A stretch of DNA of 64,000 bases from Pirellulales bacterium (GTDB taxonomy: Bacteria; Planctomycetota; Planctomycetia; Pirellulales; JAEUIK01): NCBI GenBank assembly GCA_019636335.1, contig JAHBXR010000004.1, positions 248,001 to 312,000 on the forward strand. Direction: 5' to 3'. Of this stretch, positions 7,609 to 16,898 are shown one piece after another (position 1 is the stretch's first letter; each line of letters begins with the position of its first letter). The translations under genes and the position numbers were made by a program. The notes beneath the pieces are model-generated. The model ran no database searches and was not told the DNA's origin. It worked only from the letters and a program-made list of their open reading frames with translations.

Positions 7609-8271
7609 ATGCTTGTTTTCAGTCATCGCGGATACCACGAGTCCCTTCCCGAGAATACGCTGGCGGCCTTTCAAGCGGCGGTCGAGCTGGGCGTCGATGG
7701 GATCGAAACCGACGTCCGGCTGAGCGTCGACGGTCAGGCGGTCCTCTTCCACGATCGCCATGCGCCGAATGGTCGCACGGTAGCCGAATTGACGCGCGAC
7801 GAATTGTCGCGCGCGGTGGGGCACCAGATTCCCACGCTGGGCGAGATCCTGGCGCGCTGGCCCGATCTGACCTGGAACATCGAGATCAAAGTGCCCGAGG
7901 CGGTACCGCTGGCGGCGCAAATCCTGAACCAATTCCCAGGCTCGCGCCGCCCGCTCGTCACATCGTTCTGGCACACGGTGGTCGACCAGATGCGCCGGGT
8001 GCCCCAGGTCGATTGCGGCGTGCTCGTGGCCCATCGGCCGATGGATCTGGCCATGGTCGAGTCGGGCTGGACGCCAGGATTGCCGCGATTGACGACGATC
8101 GTCTGGAAATACGACGTGGTCGATCCGCAACTCATGGCGCTCGCGCGCCAGCAAGGCTACCTCAGCCTGGCCTACGACGTGGAGTCGCAAGCCGAGCACG
8201 ACGCGGCGGCCGCGCTTGGCCTCGACGGCATCATCACCGATCGGCCCGACTTCGTGCTTCGCTCGAAGTGA
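7609..8271 (+). CDS. glycerophosphodiester phosphodiesterase
   Basis: GDPD enzymes hydrolyse glycerophosphodiesters to glycerol-3-phosphate and an alcohol, recycling phospholipid head groups. The 220-residue TIM barrel shows the full catalytic set: H6-R7 in SHRGYHE, the PENTL loop, E33 and D35 in GIETDVRLS, and H48 in LFHDR. WNIEIK provides a later metal-site glutamate and lysine, and DGIITDRPD closes the barrel. There is no signal peptide, so it is a cytoplasmic UgpQ-type enzyme rather than a secreted GlpQ. It has its own upstream promoter, is divergent from the EIIA gene, and is followed by a strong hairpin. Confidence 0.9.
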   Translation: MLVFSHRGYHESLPENTLAAFQAAVELGVDGIETDVRLSVDGQAVLFHDRHAPNGRTVAELTRDELSRAVGHQIPTLGEILARWPDLTWNIEIKVPEAVPLAAQILNQFPGSRRPLVTSFWHTVVDQMRRVPQVDCGVLVAHRPMDLAMVESGWTPGLPRLTTIVWKYDVVDPQLMALARQQGYLSLAYDVESQAEHDAAAALGLDGIITDRPDFVLRSK

Positions 8272-8277
8272 TGCTTG

Positions 8278-8344
8278 TTCTCACGTGGAGGCGCGGAGCC
8301 GCGGAGAAAGCGCAGCTTTTTTTCTCCGCGCCTCCGCGTGAGAA
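8278..8344. terminator. long hairpin between convergent genes (repeat/terminator)
   Basis: The right arm is 24 bases (8321-8344). The left arm, 8278-8309, matches its reverse complement except for one substitution and an 8-base internal insertion. The loop is GCGCAGCTTTT. It lies between the GDPD stop (8271) and the convergent DUF1501 stop (8361), so it could terminate both transcripts. The CTCCGCG...GCGTGA wording resembles a common dispersed genome repeat, and a related copy is at 48402-48433. Confidence 0.6.
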
Positions 8345-8360
8345 CCGTTTTGGGAAACGG

Positions 8361-9824
8361 CTATGCCAGCAGTTGCTTGACGACGTTGCCGTGGACGTCG
8401 GTCAGGCGGAAGTCGCGGCCTTGGAAGCGGTAGGTGAGCTTCGTGTGGTCGAAGCCCAACAGGTGCAGGATCGTGGCGTGCAGGTCGTGGACGTGAACGC
8501 GGTCGGTGGCGGCGTTGAAGCCGAGATCGTCGGTCGTGCCCAGGGTGATGCCCGGCCTGGTGCCGCCGCCGGCCAACCACATGGTAAAGGCGTTGGGGTG
8601 ATGGTCGCGGCCGTCGTTCCCCCCCTGGACCATGGGGGTGCGGCCGAATTCGCCCCCCCAGATCACCAGCGTCTCGTCGAGCAGACCGCGCTGCTTGAGA
8701 TCTTGCACGAGCGCGGCGCAGGCCTGGTCGGTGTCCTGGCAGTTTCGTTTCAGATCCCCCACGAGGTTGCCGTGCTGATCCCAGGCCTCGTGGAAGAGCT
8801 CGACGCAGCGCACGCCGCGCTCGATCATGCGCCGCGCGAGCAGGCAGTTGTAGGCGAAGCTCGGCTTGCCCGGCTCGACCCCGTACAGATCGAGCACGTG
8901 TTGCGGCTCGCCGGAGAGATCCATCAACTCCGGCGCACTGGTCTGCATGCGGAAGGCCATCTCGAACGAGTTGATTCGCGTGGCGATCTCGGGATCCCCC
9001 GTCTCGGCCAGCCGCCGCTGGTTCAAACGGTTCAGCGTGTCGAGCGACTCTCGTTCGAGCTGGCGATCGGCGCCGCGCGGGCTCGACAGGTAAAGCACCG
9101 GATCGCCACTGCTGCGGAACTGCACCCCTTGGTAGACGGTGGGCAGAAAGCCGCTGCCCCAGTTCGAATTGCCACCGCTGGGCCCCTTCTTGCCCGAGCT
9201 GAAGACGATGAAGCCAGGCAGATCCTTCGATTCGCTTCCCAGGCCATAAGTGATCCACGAGCCGAGGCTGGGCCGGCCGAACTGTTGCGAGCCAGTATTC
9301 ATCAGAATCTGCCCCGGCGCGTGATTGAAGGCGTCGGTCACCATCGAGCGGACGATGGCGATGTCGTCGACGACCCCCGCCAGATGGGGCAGCAGCTCGG
9401 ACAATTCCGCGCCGCAATTGCCGTGGCGCGCGAACTTGAACTTCGGCCCCAGCAGCTTCGAGTTCGGATTGATGAACGCCGCGCGATAGCCTTCGAGCAA
9501 TTCCTTCGGCGGCAGCGTACCGTCGAAACGGGCCAGCTCCGGCTTGTTGTCGAACAGCTCGAGATGGCTCGGCGCCCCGGCCATGAACAGAAAGATGACG
9601 TTCTTCGCCTTCGGAGCGTAATGCGGCCGCTTCGGGGCGAGCGGGTCGGCTGCCGAGGTCGTGGCAGCAGCGGCGCGAGCGGTCGACGAACTCGATCCGA
9701 ACATCTGCGCCAACGCCAGGCCACCCAGGCCGATGCCACACTCCTTGAGGAACCAACGCCGGGCGACCGCCTCCGGCGGCAGGCCCTGATAGCGCTGGCG
9801 ATGCTGATGGTCTTGACAGTTCAC
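8361..9824 (-). CDS. DUF1501 domain protein (Tat-exported)
   Basis: This 487-residue protein matches the DUF1501 family, very abundant in planctomycetes and distantly related to sulfatases/alkaline phosphatases. A Tat signal ([19 protein letters not shown], about residues 21-39) predicts folded export. Family landmarks include [34 protein letters not shown] and a histidine-rich end ([25 protein letters not shown]). The start is GTG 9824, with AGGA about 8 bases upstream. It begins 15 bases after the cytochrome/DUF1549/DUF1553 gene and is certainly in one operon with it. The function of such pairs is unproven; polysaccharide breakdown or redox roles have been proposed. Confidence 0.9.
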   Translation of the reverse strand: MNCQDHQHRQRYQGLPPEAVARRWFLKECGIGLGGLALAQMFGSSSSTARAAAATTSAADPLAPKRPHYAPKAKNVIFLFMAGAPSHLELFDNKPELARFDGTLPPKELLEGYRAAFINPNSKLLGPKFKFARHGNCGAELSELLPHLAGVVDDIAIVRSMVTDAFNHAPGQILMNTGSQQFGRPSLGSWITYGLGSESKDLPGFIVFSSGKKGPSGGNSNWGSGFLPTVYQGVQFRSSGDPVLYLSSPRGADRQLERESLDTLNRLNQRRLAETGDPEIATRINSFEMAFRMQTSAPELMDLSGEPQHVLDLYGVEPGKPSFAYNCLLARRMIERGVRCVELFHEAWDQHGNLVGDLKRNCQDTDQACAALVQDLKQRGLLDETLVIWGGEFGRTPMVQGGNDGRDHHPNAFTMWLAGGGTRPGITLGTTDDLGFNAATDRVHVHDLHATILHLLGFDHTKLTYRFQGRDFRLTDVHGNVVKQLLA

Positions 9825-9839
9825 GGAGCGGATCCTGAA

Positions 9840-12800
9840 TTATTCTTTGGTGATCGTTTCATCCAGATTCAACAGCACGCGCGCCACCGCCGTCCAGGCG
9901 GCCAGATCGGCCGGTTCGGCCCCCTCGGGCAATTCGGGCGGATACTGCGGATCGGCGGCAGCGAACTTCCAGGCCTCGAGCTCGCCACGGGCAAAGCGGT
10001 CGCGTTGCGATTCCCACAACGCCACGAGCTCGTTCGTCTCGTCCTGGCTCGGCGTCCGCGCCACGCAGCGGCGGAAGGCGAACGCCGTGCAGTCGGTGGG
10101 AGTGGCGCCGCCCTCGCGCAACGTGGTCAAGGCCAGCGCCTGCGCACATTCGACGAAGAGGGGCTCGTTTAACGTCGTGAGCGCCTGCTGCGGCGTGTTC
10201 GAACGTGGCCGGCGCACGCACGAAAAGTCGCCATTCGGCGCATCGAAAGCTTGCAGGGCCGGATAGGGCACCGAACGGAAGCGGAACGTGTACAACGCGC
10301 GACGATAACGATCCTCGCCCTGGGACAGGTTCCACACCTTCGGCCCATAGCTGGCAGGTGGTTCGAAGAGAAACTCCGGAGCGGGGGGGCAGACGCTCGG
10401 TCCGCCGAGCGCCGGGTTCAACAAACCGCTCGCAGCGAGCGCCACGTCGCGCACCAATTCGGCTTCGAGCCGCAGTCGGGGGCCGCGCGCCACCAGGCGG
10501 TTGTAGGGGTCGGCCGCGAGCAATTCGGGAGCCACGTGCGACGACTGTCGATAGGTGGCCGATTCCACGATCAGTCGATGCAGGTGCTTGAGGCTCCAGC
10601 CGGAATCCATGAATTCGACCGCCAGCCAATCGAGCAACTCGGGATGCGAAGGAGCCTCGCTCTGCGAGCCGAGATCCTCGCTCGTCGAAACCAAGCCTAC
10701 GCCGAAGTACGCCTGCCAGACGCGGTTCACGATCGCGCGGGCCGTGGTCGGGGAACGTCGATCGACGAGCCACTGGGCAAACGTGAGTCGCGTCTCGGGC
10801 GCCCCCTCGGGCAGCGCATGCAGGAATGCCGGCACGCCCGGCGAGATCGTCTCTTGCGGTTTGAGAAAATCGCCCCGATCGAGCCGATGCGTCATGCGCG
10901 GCTTGTCGCGCTCGAGGAGCACCAGTTGTGCCGAGCCGGTGGGATGCTGTTTCCAGAGCGCCTCGATCTTTTCGTTCGACGCCGACCAGTCGGACACCAG
11001 CGAACGCCAACAACTGAAGAGGGCCTCGTTCTGCTCCGGCGTGCGCTCGTCGCGGGGGATGGAGACGATTTCGCGCACGGCCGCCGGCAGCGGATCGGCC
11101 ACGGCATTTTCAGCCGACGTGACCGACAGACGGAACCGCCCCAGGTTGTGGTTCTGATTGTCGTCGCTGTTCCAGCCGCCGTGATTCTGCTTGAGCATCA
11201 CGGTCAGAATCGTGCCCGCGGGAAAATCGAGGGGAGATTCGGGCACGAAGACGGCTTGGCGGGGTTGATTGCGGCGCCCTGGCCCGGCGTCGATGCCCCA
11301 AGCGGTGTCGTCGCTGCCGTCGAGCGCCATTTCGATTGGACCCGTCACGCGGCGCCGATCGCTACGATCGTGGTAGTACGCGGCCAGCGGCGTCTCGGCA
11401 GGGTTCACATCGGCCGTGGCACGGATGAATTTGATCCGCTGGCGCTGGTCGGGGGCGTCGGCCGGAGCGGCATCGACCTCGAACTCGGTGAGCGCCGCGG
11501 TCCCCTCGATCGAACGGCCCGGTCCGCCGAGCGGCAGGTTCGGATCGCACAACAGCTCGAGCCGAATCGCGCGAATCGGCCGCACGTCGGTCCGCAGGGT
11601 GACGTCGACGCGATGCTTGGTGGGGGCATACCCACCGGCCAGCACCGAGCCATCGGCCAGCACCTGGTATTTCTCGCCCCCCGTGGGGAGGTCGCTCGTC
11701 GTGAGGGGCGGAACGATCCACTCCTGTTGCGGCGTCACTTCCGCTTCCCACGACGCGAGTCGCTCGGCCCAGTCGGGATTCGCCTGGCGCAACTCTTCCT
11801 CGAGGGCGCGGATTTGCGCGAAGATCTCCTCGCGCTGCTGTTGTTCGGCGGGCGTGTAGACCGCCACGTTCGCCTCGTGCCCGTTGTTGAGGAAGGCGAA
11901 TATCCGGTAGTAGTCTTCCTGCGAGATGGGGTCGAACTTGTGCGAATGGCACTGCGCGCATTGGATCGTCAGCCCGAGCACGCTTTTGCCGATGGCGTCG
12001 ATGCGGTCGAACATGGCCTCCATGCGAAACTGCTCGGGATCGACGCCCCCTTCTTCGTTGGTCATCGAGTTGCGCAGAAAGCCCGTGGCAACCTGTTGAT
12101 CTTGCGTCGCGCCCGGCAGCAAGTCGCCGGCGATTTGTTCGATGACGAACTGATTGTAGGGGAGATCGCGATTCAGCGCGCCGACGACCCAATCGCGATA
12201 GAAATAGACCTGCCGTGCCTTGTCCTTTTCGTAGCCGTCCGAATCGGCGTAGCGCGCCGCGTCGAGCCACAAGCGTCCCCAGCGTTCGCCGTAGTGAGGC
12301 GAGGCGAGCAGCCGCTCGACCTGCCGCGCGTAGGCATCGTGCGTATTGTCGAGCACGAACTCGTCTACCTCGGAAACTGCGGGAGGGAGTCCTACCAGAT
12401 CGAGGCTCAGGCGCCGCAACTGCGTGACGCGATCGGCCTCGACCGAGGGCTGAAGACCTTCGCGTTCGAGTCGCGCCAGAATGAACGCATCGATCGGATT
12501 GCGCATCCAGGCCGAGTTCTTCACCTCGGGGAGCGCCGGGCGCTCCGGAGCGCGAAAGGCCCAATGTTCGTCCCACGGGCCCCCTTCGGCGAGCCAGCGG
12601 CGCAGGATCGCCCGTTGCTCGGGCGTGAGGCTCTTGCCCGAGTCGACAGGGGGCATCTGCTCGGCCGGATCCTCGCTCTCGATGCGGCGAATGGCCTCGC
12701 TCTGGTCGGGCCGGCCGACGACGAAGGCGGGCGTCCCGTCACGATCGGCGAAGGCGTCGTCCTGGCGGTCGAGTCGCAACTCGGCCTGGCGATCCCCTGC

Positions 12801-12953
12801 GTCGGGTCCGTGGCATTGGAAACAAGCGTTTGAAAGAATGGGGCGCACGTCGCGCGTAAAATCGAGCGGGCGTTCGTCCGCGGCGCGGGAAGGTGCTACC
12901 CAAACCAGGGCCAACAGTAGAATCGAGCGAATCGTGTGTGCAGCCAAGCGCAT
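9840..12953 (-). CDS. planctomycete cytochrome c/DUF1549/DUF1553 protein
   Basis: This 1037-residue exported protein has an N-terminal signal peptide (residues 1-25, cleavage after SRAA). A planctomycete cytochrome C domain follows with a haem site, C44-F-Q-C47-H48, and MPP downstream as a likely methionine ligand. A DUF1549 (PSCyt2) domain occupies roughly residues 145-360, with a second CxxCH (CAQCHSHKFDP) near residue 335. A lectin-like middle region comes next, and DUF1553 (PSD1) covers about the last 300 residues (FAQWLVDRRSPTTARAIVNR, RPRSNTPQQALTTLNEP). Its partner is the DUF1501 gene 15 bases downstream. The protein is probably periplasmic. The electron partner and substrate are unknown. 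Confidence 0.92.
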   Translation of the reverse strand: MRLAAHTIRSILLLALVWVAPSRAADERPLDFTRDVRPILSNACFQCHGPDAGDRQAELRLDRQDDAFADRDGTPAFVVGRPDQSEAIRRIESEDPAEQMPPVDSGKSLTPEQRAILRRWLAEGGPWDEHWAFRAPERPALPEVKNSAWMRNPIDAFILARLEREGLQPSVEADRVTQLRRLSLDLVGLPPAVSEVDEFVLDNTHDAYARQVERLLASPHYGERWGRLWLDAARYADSDGYEKDKARQVYFYRDWVVGALNRDLPYNQFVIEQIAGDLLPGATQDQQVATGFLRNSMTNEEGGVDPEQFRMEAMFDRIDAIGKSVLGLTIQCAQCHSHKFDPISQEDYYRIFAFLNNGHEANVAVYTPAEQQQREEIFAQIRALEEELRQANPDWAERLASWEAEVTPQQEWIVPPLTTSDLPTGGEKYQVLADGSVLAGGYAPTKHRVDVTLRTDVRPIRAIRLELLCDPNLPLGGPGRSIEGTAALTEFEVDAAPADAPDQRQRIKFIRATADVNPAETPLAAYYHDRSDRRRVTGPIEMALDGSDDTAWGIDAGPGRRNQPRQAVFVPESPLDFPAGTILTVMLKQNHGGWNSDDNQNHNLGRFRLSVTSAENAVADPLPAAVREIVSIPRDERTPEQNEALFSCWRSLVSDWSASNEKIEALWKQHPTGSAQLVLLERDKPRMTHRLDRGDFLKPQETISPGVPAFLHALPEGAPETRLTFAQWLVDRRSPTTARAIVNRVWQAYFGVGLVSTSEDLGSQSEAPSHPELLDWLAVEFMDSGWSLKHLHRLIVESATYRQSSHVAPELLAADPYNRLVARGPRLRLEAELVRDVALAASGLLNPALGGPSVCPPAPEFLFEPPASYGPKVWNLSQGEDRYRRALYTFRFRSVPYPALQAFDAPNGDFSCVRRPRSNTPQQALTTLNEPLFVECAQALALTTLREGGATPTDCTAFAFRRCVARTPSQDETNELVALWESQRDRFARGELEAWKFAAADPQYPPELPEGAEPADLAAWTAVARVLLNLDETITKE

Positions 12954-13192
12954 GGCAGGTGGGAGCCGGGGGCGTGCCGGACCAGGGGCTGGAGGGAGGC
13001 GGGAAGCGGGGCCGTATTCGATTGTAAGTCGCCGGTCGGGTAGTTTCCAAGCGCCCGCGGGTGCGCCGACCGGGTTCCTGCCCGAGTAGAAGTCCCGCCA
13101 GCCGAAGATAAGATAGAGATAGCAGGGTGGATCGAAGCCCTTTCACCTCCGTTCCGCAGCCTGCGCCACCGCCGTTTCGGACGGCTCCACTC

Positions 13193-13870
13193 ATGAATAT
13201 TCTGTTGATCGAAGACGACACCGTCATCGGCAAGGCCCTCGTGCAGGGGTTCACCGAGGCGGGTCACCAGGTCCAGTGGGCCAAAGATGGCGTCGCGGGG
13301 CAGGGGCTCGCCTCGAATCAAGAGTCCGACGCCATCGTGCTCGACCTCAATCTGCCGGGGCTCGACGGACTCGATGTGCTAGGCAGCATCCGCGAATCGG
13401 GCATTCGCACCCCGGTCGTCGTGCTGACGGCGCGCGGCGGAGTCGACGAGCGCGTCCACGGGCTCAACAGCGGCGCCGACGACTACATGGCGAAGCCGTT
13501 CGATTTTGCCGAGTTGCTCGCGCGCGTCGTCGCGGTCTGTCGCCGCGTCGCGCCACGCCCTTCGATGACAATCCAGGCCGGCGGGGTCAAGCTCGACTTG
13601 TCGAATCGCCGCGTGCAGCAAGGAGATCGCGAGGTCGATCTCACGCCTACCGAGTTCAGCATTCTCGAGCTGCTCATGCGCAACGCCGGGCAGACCGTGA
13701 CCCGCCGCATGCTCTGCGAGCACGTGTGGGGCTTCAATTGGGACGGCACCACGAACGTGATCGAAGTTCACATCAATCGTCTGCGTGGCAAGCTCGAGCC
13801 GCGCGACGCTCCGGCATTGATTCATACCGTCCGAGGCCGTGGCTATGCGTTTCGCGCGCCTGATGCGTAG
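13193..13870 (+). CDS. OmpR/PhoB-family response regulator
   Basis: The 225-residue protein has a receiver domain (residues 1-115) with acidic pocket E7-D8-D9, phospho-acceptor D51 in VLDLNLPGLDG and the conserved lysine in DDYMAKPFDF. A winged-helix DNA-binding domain follows (about 125-222; LTPTEFSILELLMRN, VEVHINRLRGK-like segment, HTVRGRGYAF). I use ATG 13193, because the longer frame to 13127 adds a proline-rich, non-conserved stretch. Its 3' end overlaps the histidine kinase gene, indicating translational coupling and a cognate pair. Several GATA strings at 13106-13122 lie upstream and might be autoregulatory repeats, but this is weak. Confidence 0.93.
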   Translation: MNILLIEDDTVIGKALVQGFTEAGHQVQWAKDGVAGQGLASNQESDAIVLDLNLPGLDGLDVLGSIRESGIRTPVVVLTARGGVDERVHGLNSGADDYMAKPFDFAELLARVVAVCRRVAPRPSMTIQAGGVKLDLSNRRVQQGDREVDLTPTEFSILELLMRNAGQTVTRRMLCEHVWGFNWDGTTNVIEVHINRLRGKLEPRDAPALIHTVRGRGYAFRAPDA

Positions 13871-15278
13871 AGCGCGCTCGCTGCGCATGCGCCTGACCAT
13901 CTGGAACACGGCCGTCGTGCTGTTGGCGGTCGTGCTGGCGTTGCTCGGCGTGCGCAACGGTCTGCGGGTTTCGCTCGTACGCGAGACCGATCAACTCTTG
14001 CTCGACGAGGCCGACGAGGTCGGTCTCGCGATCCGGCAGTTGCATCCCAATCTCGAGGCGATCGAGCAGCAGATGAACCGCACGGCCGTGGGGCACAAAG
14101 AACTCGGCTGGTTTCTGCAACTGGTCGACGATCGGGACGAGACTTTCTTCTCGAGCGTCGACACTCCCGCCGAGATGCTCAATCTGCACCTGCCCCGCGA
14201 GGCGGCCGCGGTCACGGCCGTCGGCCCCTATCGCGTGGCGCAGCGACTGCTGACGGGACCGAACATGCCCGGCTACGCCGTGCGCGTGGGCACGTCGCTC
14301 GACTTCGTCGAACGCGACGTGTCGAGATTGACGCGGCTGCTCGTGCCGTTGGGCATCGTGCTCACCGCTCTCTCGCCGCTGGGGGGCTACTGGCTGGCGA
14401 CCCGGGCCACGTCTCCCCTGGCGAATGTGCTGTCGACCGCACGGCGCTTGCGCCCCTCGAACCTGGGCGAGCGCCTGCCGCTGCGCGGCACCGGCGACGA
14501 GCTCGATCAACTGAGCGTGACCATCAACCGCTTTCTCGATCGTATCGCGAACTACGTGCAGCAACAGCGCGAGTTCGTCGACAATGCCGCCCACGAACTG
14601 CGTTCGCCCCTGGCAGCCATCCAAGGCTCGGTCGACGTGGCATTGAATTCGGACCGTTCGGTCGAGGAGTACCAAGAGCTGCTCTACTCGGTGATCGAGG
14701 AGTGCTCCGAGTTGCGCCTGCTGGTGAACCATCTCCTGCAACTGACCGAAAGCGACAACGACTCGGACCAGTCGACCCACGAGAACGTGGCCCTCGACGA
14801 AGTCGTCGGCCGGTCGCTCGAGATGTTCCGCGGCGCCGCCGAAGAACGGAACATCGAGCTCGAGTCAGGGCTGCTTTGTCCCGCCCCAGTGCGCGGGCAT
14901 GCCGTGCAATTGCGACAGGTGGTGAACAACCTGCTCGAGAACGCGCTCAAGTTCACCCCTCCTGGCGGGCGCGTCCGCGTAACGCTGGCGCGCGCCGGCG
15001 ACGATAAGATCGCCCTGACCGTGGCGGACTCGGGCATCGGCATCTCGGCGGCCGATTTGCCCCACATCTTCGAACGCTTCTACCAGGCCGATCGCGCGCG
15101 GCAGCGCCAGACGAGCGCTTCGCGTGGACATGGGCTGGGTCTGAGCATCTGCCAGGCCGTCATTCACGGGCACGGGGGTTCGATCGACGCGCGCAGTGTC
15201 CTCGATCAGGGTACGACGTTCCGTGTCGTGTTGCCGCTCATGCATGCCGAACGCCGCCTTGCCACCGCGAGCGAGTGA
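13839..15278 (+). CDS. sensor histidine kinase
   Basis: This 479-residue inner-membrane kinase pairs with the overlapping OmpR-type regulator. It has a transmembrane helix at about 20-40, a periplasmic sensor of about 125 residues and a second helix near 168-188. A HAMP domain (about 189-245) precedes the HisKA dimerisation helix with H252 in NAAHELRSPLAAIQG. The ATPase domain shows the N box NNLLENALKF, G1 DSGIGIS, an F box and G2 GHGLGLSI. The overall architecture resembles CusS/heavy-metal sensor kinases, but I see no clear metal ligand set in the sensor. The start is GTG 13839 or ATG 13845, both inside the regulator gene. Confidence 0.93.
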   Translation: MAMRFARLMRRARSLRMRLTIWNTAVVLLAVVLALLGVRNGLRVSLVRETDQLLLDEADEVGLAIRQLHPNLEAIEQQMNRTAVGHKELGWFLQLVDDRDETFFSSVDTPAEMLNLHLPREAAAVTAVGPYRVAQRLLTGPNMPGYAVRVGTSLDFVERDVSRLTRLLVPLGIVLTALSPLGGYWLATRATSPLANVLSTARRLRPSNLGERLPLRGTGDELDQLSVTINRFLDRIANYVQQQREFVDNAAHELRSPLAAIQGSVDVALNSDRSVEEYQELLYSVIEECSELRLLVNHLLQLTESDNDSDQSTHENVALDEVVGRSLEMFRGAAEERNIELESGLLCPAPVRGHAVQLRQVVNNLLENALKFTPPGGRVRVTLARAGDDKIALTVADSGIGISAADLPHIFERFYQADRARQRQTSASRGHGLGLSICQAVIHGHGGSIDARSVLDQGTTFRVVLPLMHAERRLATASE

Positions 15279-15306
15279 CCTCCGCCCGATCGAGAGTGCC
15301 ATTCTT

Positions 15307-15398
15307 CACCACGGCGGCACGACGTGCCGTCGTGCGAGACGAGTGCGGGAAGATCTTGCGCGCGGGGCTCAACCAATCTGACACGTCGTGTCGTGGTG
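15307..15398. repeat. imperfect long inverted repeat after the kinase gene
   Basis: The left part (15307-15328, CACCACGGCGGCACGACGTG...) pairs imperfectly with 15381-15398 (ACACGTCGTGTCGTGGTG). Inside the left part GCACGAC/GTCGTGC (15317-15335) makes its own tight hairpin with a 5-base loop. It sits 28 bases after the kinase stop and may end that transcript, although no T-run follows. Confidence 0.4.
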
Positions 15399-15469
15399 GC
15401 GAGTATTTCCGTTTCGTCATTGCCCGGCTCGGGCATCTTGGGCGGCGCCGAATTCCGCCGAGATTCCTC

Positions 15470-15512
15470 TGGACAAGCTCACATGACAACTGTTATAGTT
15501 CTGTAGTCACTA
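15470..15512 (+). promoter_or_regulatory. promoter and two candidate operators of the GntR-ABC operon
   Basis: TGGACA (15470-15475) and TATAGT (15494-15499) are spaced 18 bases apart, a good sigma-70 layout. Two inverted repeats overlap or follow the -10: AACT-gttat-AGTT at 15488-15500, and TAGT-C-ACTA at 15504-15512. The second covers the expected transcription start. GntR proteins of the YtrA type usually repress their own operon from sites at this position, so autoregulation is likely. The leader to the ATG at 15535 has no obvious Shine-Dalgarno. Confidence 0.65.
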
Positions 15513-15534
15513 GGCAATTCCAGCGGATTTCGCC

Positions 15535-15948
15535 ATGTTTTTGCGGATCGAAAAAGGATCGGCGGTGCCCATTTCGCGGCAGCTTGCCGATCAGATCTCT
15601 TCACTTTGCGCCTCGGGCCTGTTGAAGCCCGGCGCTCGTTTGCCCTCGGTCCGCGAGCTTGCGCGCGAGTTGGCCGTGAACCAGAATACGATCCTCCGCG
15701 TCTACGAGCGGCTCACCGCCGAAGGATTGCTCGAAATGCGCCACGGCCAGGGGACCTTCATCGCCCTGCGCACGAAACGTGGGCAACTCGCCGCGCAGCG
15801 CGAGCGGATTGTCGACGAGTTGCGGCAGCTCGTGCGGCAGGCCATGGGGTTGGGACTTTCGGTCGAGGAACTTCACGAACTACTGGATGAGGCACGCCAG
15901 GGCATCGAGCCCGCGGTGTCCGTTACTTCTGGGGAGGCGACGCGATGA
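15535..15948 (+). CDS. GntR-family regulator, YtrA subfamily
   Basis: This 137-residue protein consists of an N-terminal GntR winged helix (about residues 5-75; PISRQLADQI, LPSVRELARELAVNQNTILRVYERL, EGLLEMRHGQGTFI) and a short helical C-terminal dimerisation tail. The small C-terminal domain and the following ABC transporter genes place it in the YtrA subfamily, whose members repress ABC exporters and respond to envelope stress or antibiotics. Its stop overlaps the start of the ATPase gene by four bases (ATGA), indicating tight coupling. Candidate operators lie over its own promoter. Confidence 0.9.
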   Translation: MFLRIEKGSAVPISRQLADQISSLCASGLLKPGARLPSVRELARELAVNQNTILRVYERLTAEGLLEMRHGQGTFIALRTKRGQLAAQRERIVDELRQLVRQAMGLGLSVEELHELLDEARQGIEPAVSVTSGEATR

Positions 15949-16874
15949 GCGAACCGGCGATCGAGATGCAGGCCGTATGGAAATCTTTCCGGCGGAACCG
16001 CGTGTTATGCGGGGTGAATTTGCGCGTCGAGCCAGGCAAGACGTTCGCTTTTCTGGGGCGCAACGCCGCCGGCAAGACGACCACGATTCGCCTGCTGTTG
16101 GGGCTGCTCAAGCGCGATGACGGCGCGATCCGCGTCCTGGGGATCGATCCCGAGCGCCAGCCGCTCGAGCTGCGGCGCCGTATCGGCTACCTGGCCGAAG
16201 ATCAAACCATGTATGGCTGGATGCGCGTCGAAGAGATTCTGCGCTTTGTCGCCCCCTTCTACCCCACCTGGGATCAGGATCTCGCCCTGCGCTACGTGCG
16301 CGATTTCGAGCTTCCCCTGGGGGCAAAAATAAAGCACCTGTCGAAGGGGCAAAACGTGCGGTTGGGGCTCGTGCTGGCGCTCGCGCATCGTCCGCAGTTG
16401 GTGATCCTCGACGATCCGGCGCTCGGTCTCGATCCGATCATGCGCAAGCAGTTCAATCGCGATCTGATTGCCCACCTGCAGGGCGAAGGCCGCACCGTGT
16501 TCTACAGCTCACACCTACTGTATGAGGTCGAGCCGGTGGCCGACGAGGTGGCCATTCTCGACGCGGGGCGCGTCGTGCGCCAGGCGGAGACCGAAACGCT
16601 GCGCCGCGACGTGAAGCAGTTGATCCTGGCGCAGCCCGAATTGAACAAGGTCCGCGGCGAACTGGCAATCCTCGACGAACGCCACGAGGGAGAGCACGTG
16701 GCGGTGATCGTGGAACGAGCGGAGCAGGCGATTGAACATCTGGCGAAGCAGGCGATCGACGTGCGGGTTGTGGAATTGAACCTCGACGAGATCTTCGAGG
16801 CCTATGTCGCGGGCCGAAAAGATGGCGGCCCGGCTTCGCCGACGCCACAAGCCGAATTGCAACCGACCGCTTAG
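15945..16874 (+). CDS. ABC transporter ATP-binding protein
   Basis: The 309-residue ATPase has Walker A G38-RNAAGKT-T46, a Q-loop near AEDQTMYGW, signature LSKGQ (132-136), Walker B LVILDD (152-157) and the switch histidine in SSHLLYEVE. Two positions differ from the norm. The signature reads LSKGQ instead of LSGGQ. The residue after the Walker B aspartate, usually the catalytic glutamate, is aspartate 157. About 90 C-terminal residues follow the core. It lies between the YtrA-like regulator and a permease and would form the exporter engine with it. Slow or altered ATP hydrolysis is possible but not shown. Confidence 0.9.
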   Translation: MSEPAIEMQAVWKSFRRNRVLCGVNLRVEPGKTFAFLGRNAAGKTTTIRLLLGLLKRDDGAIRVLGIDPERQPLELRRRIGYLAEDQTMYGWMRVEEILRFVAPFYPTWDQDLALRYVRDFELPLGAKIKHLSKGQNVRLGLVLALAHRPQLVILDDPALGLDPIMRKQFNRDLIAHLQGEGRTVFYSSHLLYEVEPVADEVAILDAGRVVRQAETETLRRDVKQLILAQPELNKVRGELAILDERHEGEHVAVIVERAEQAIEHLAKQAIDVRVVELNLDEIFEAYVAGRKDGGPASPTPQAELQPTA

Positions 16875-16898
16875 CCCCTCGAGCCCACGAGCACTCTC

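Noticed and set aside
6594..12833. Very long plus-strand open frames antisense to the EIIA, DUF1501 and cytochrome genes (up to about 1190 codons)
   Set aside because: They are rich in Arg, Gly, Ala and His with no domain signature and lie wholly opposite well-supported genes. Long antisense frames are expected in GC-rich coding DNA.
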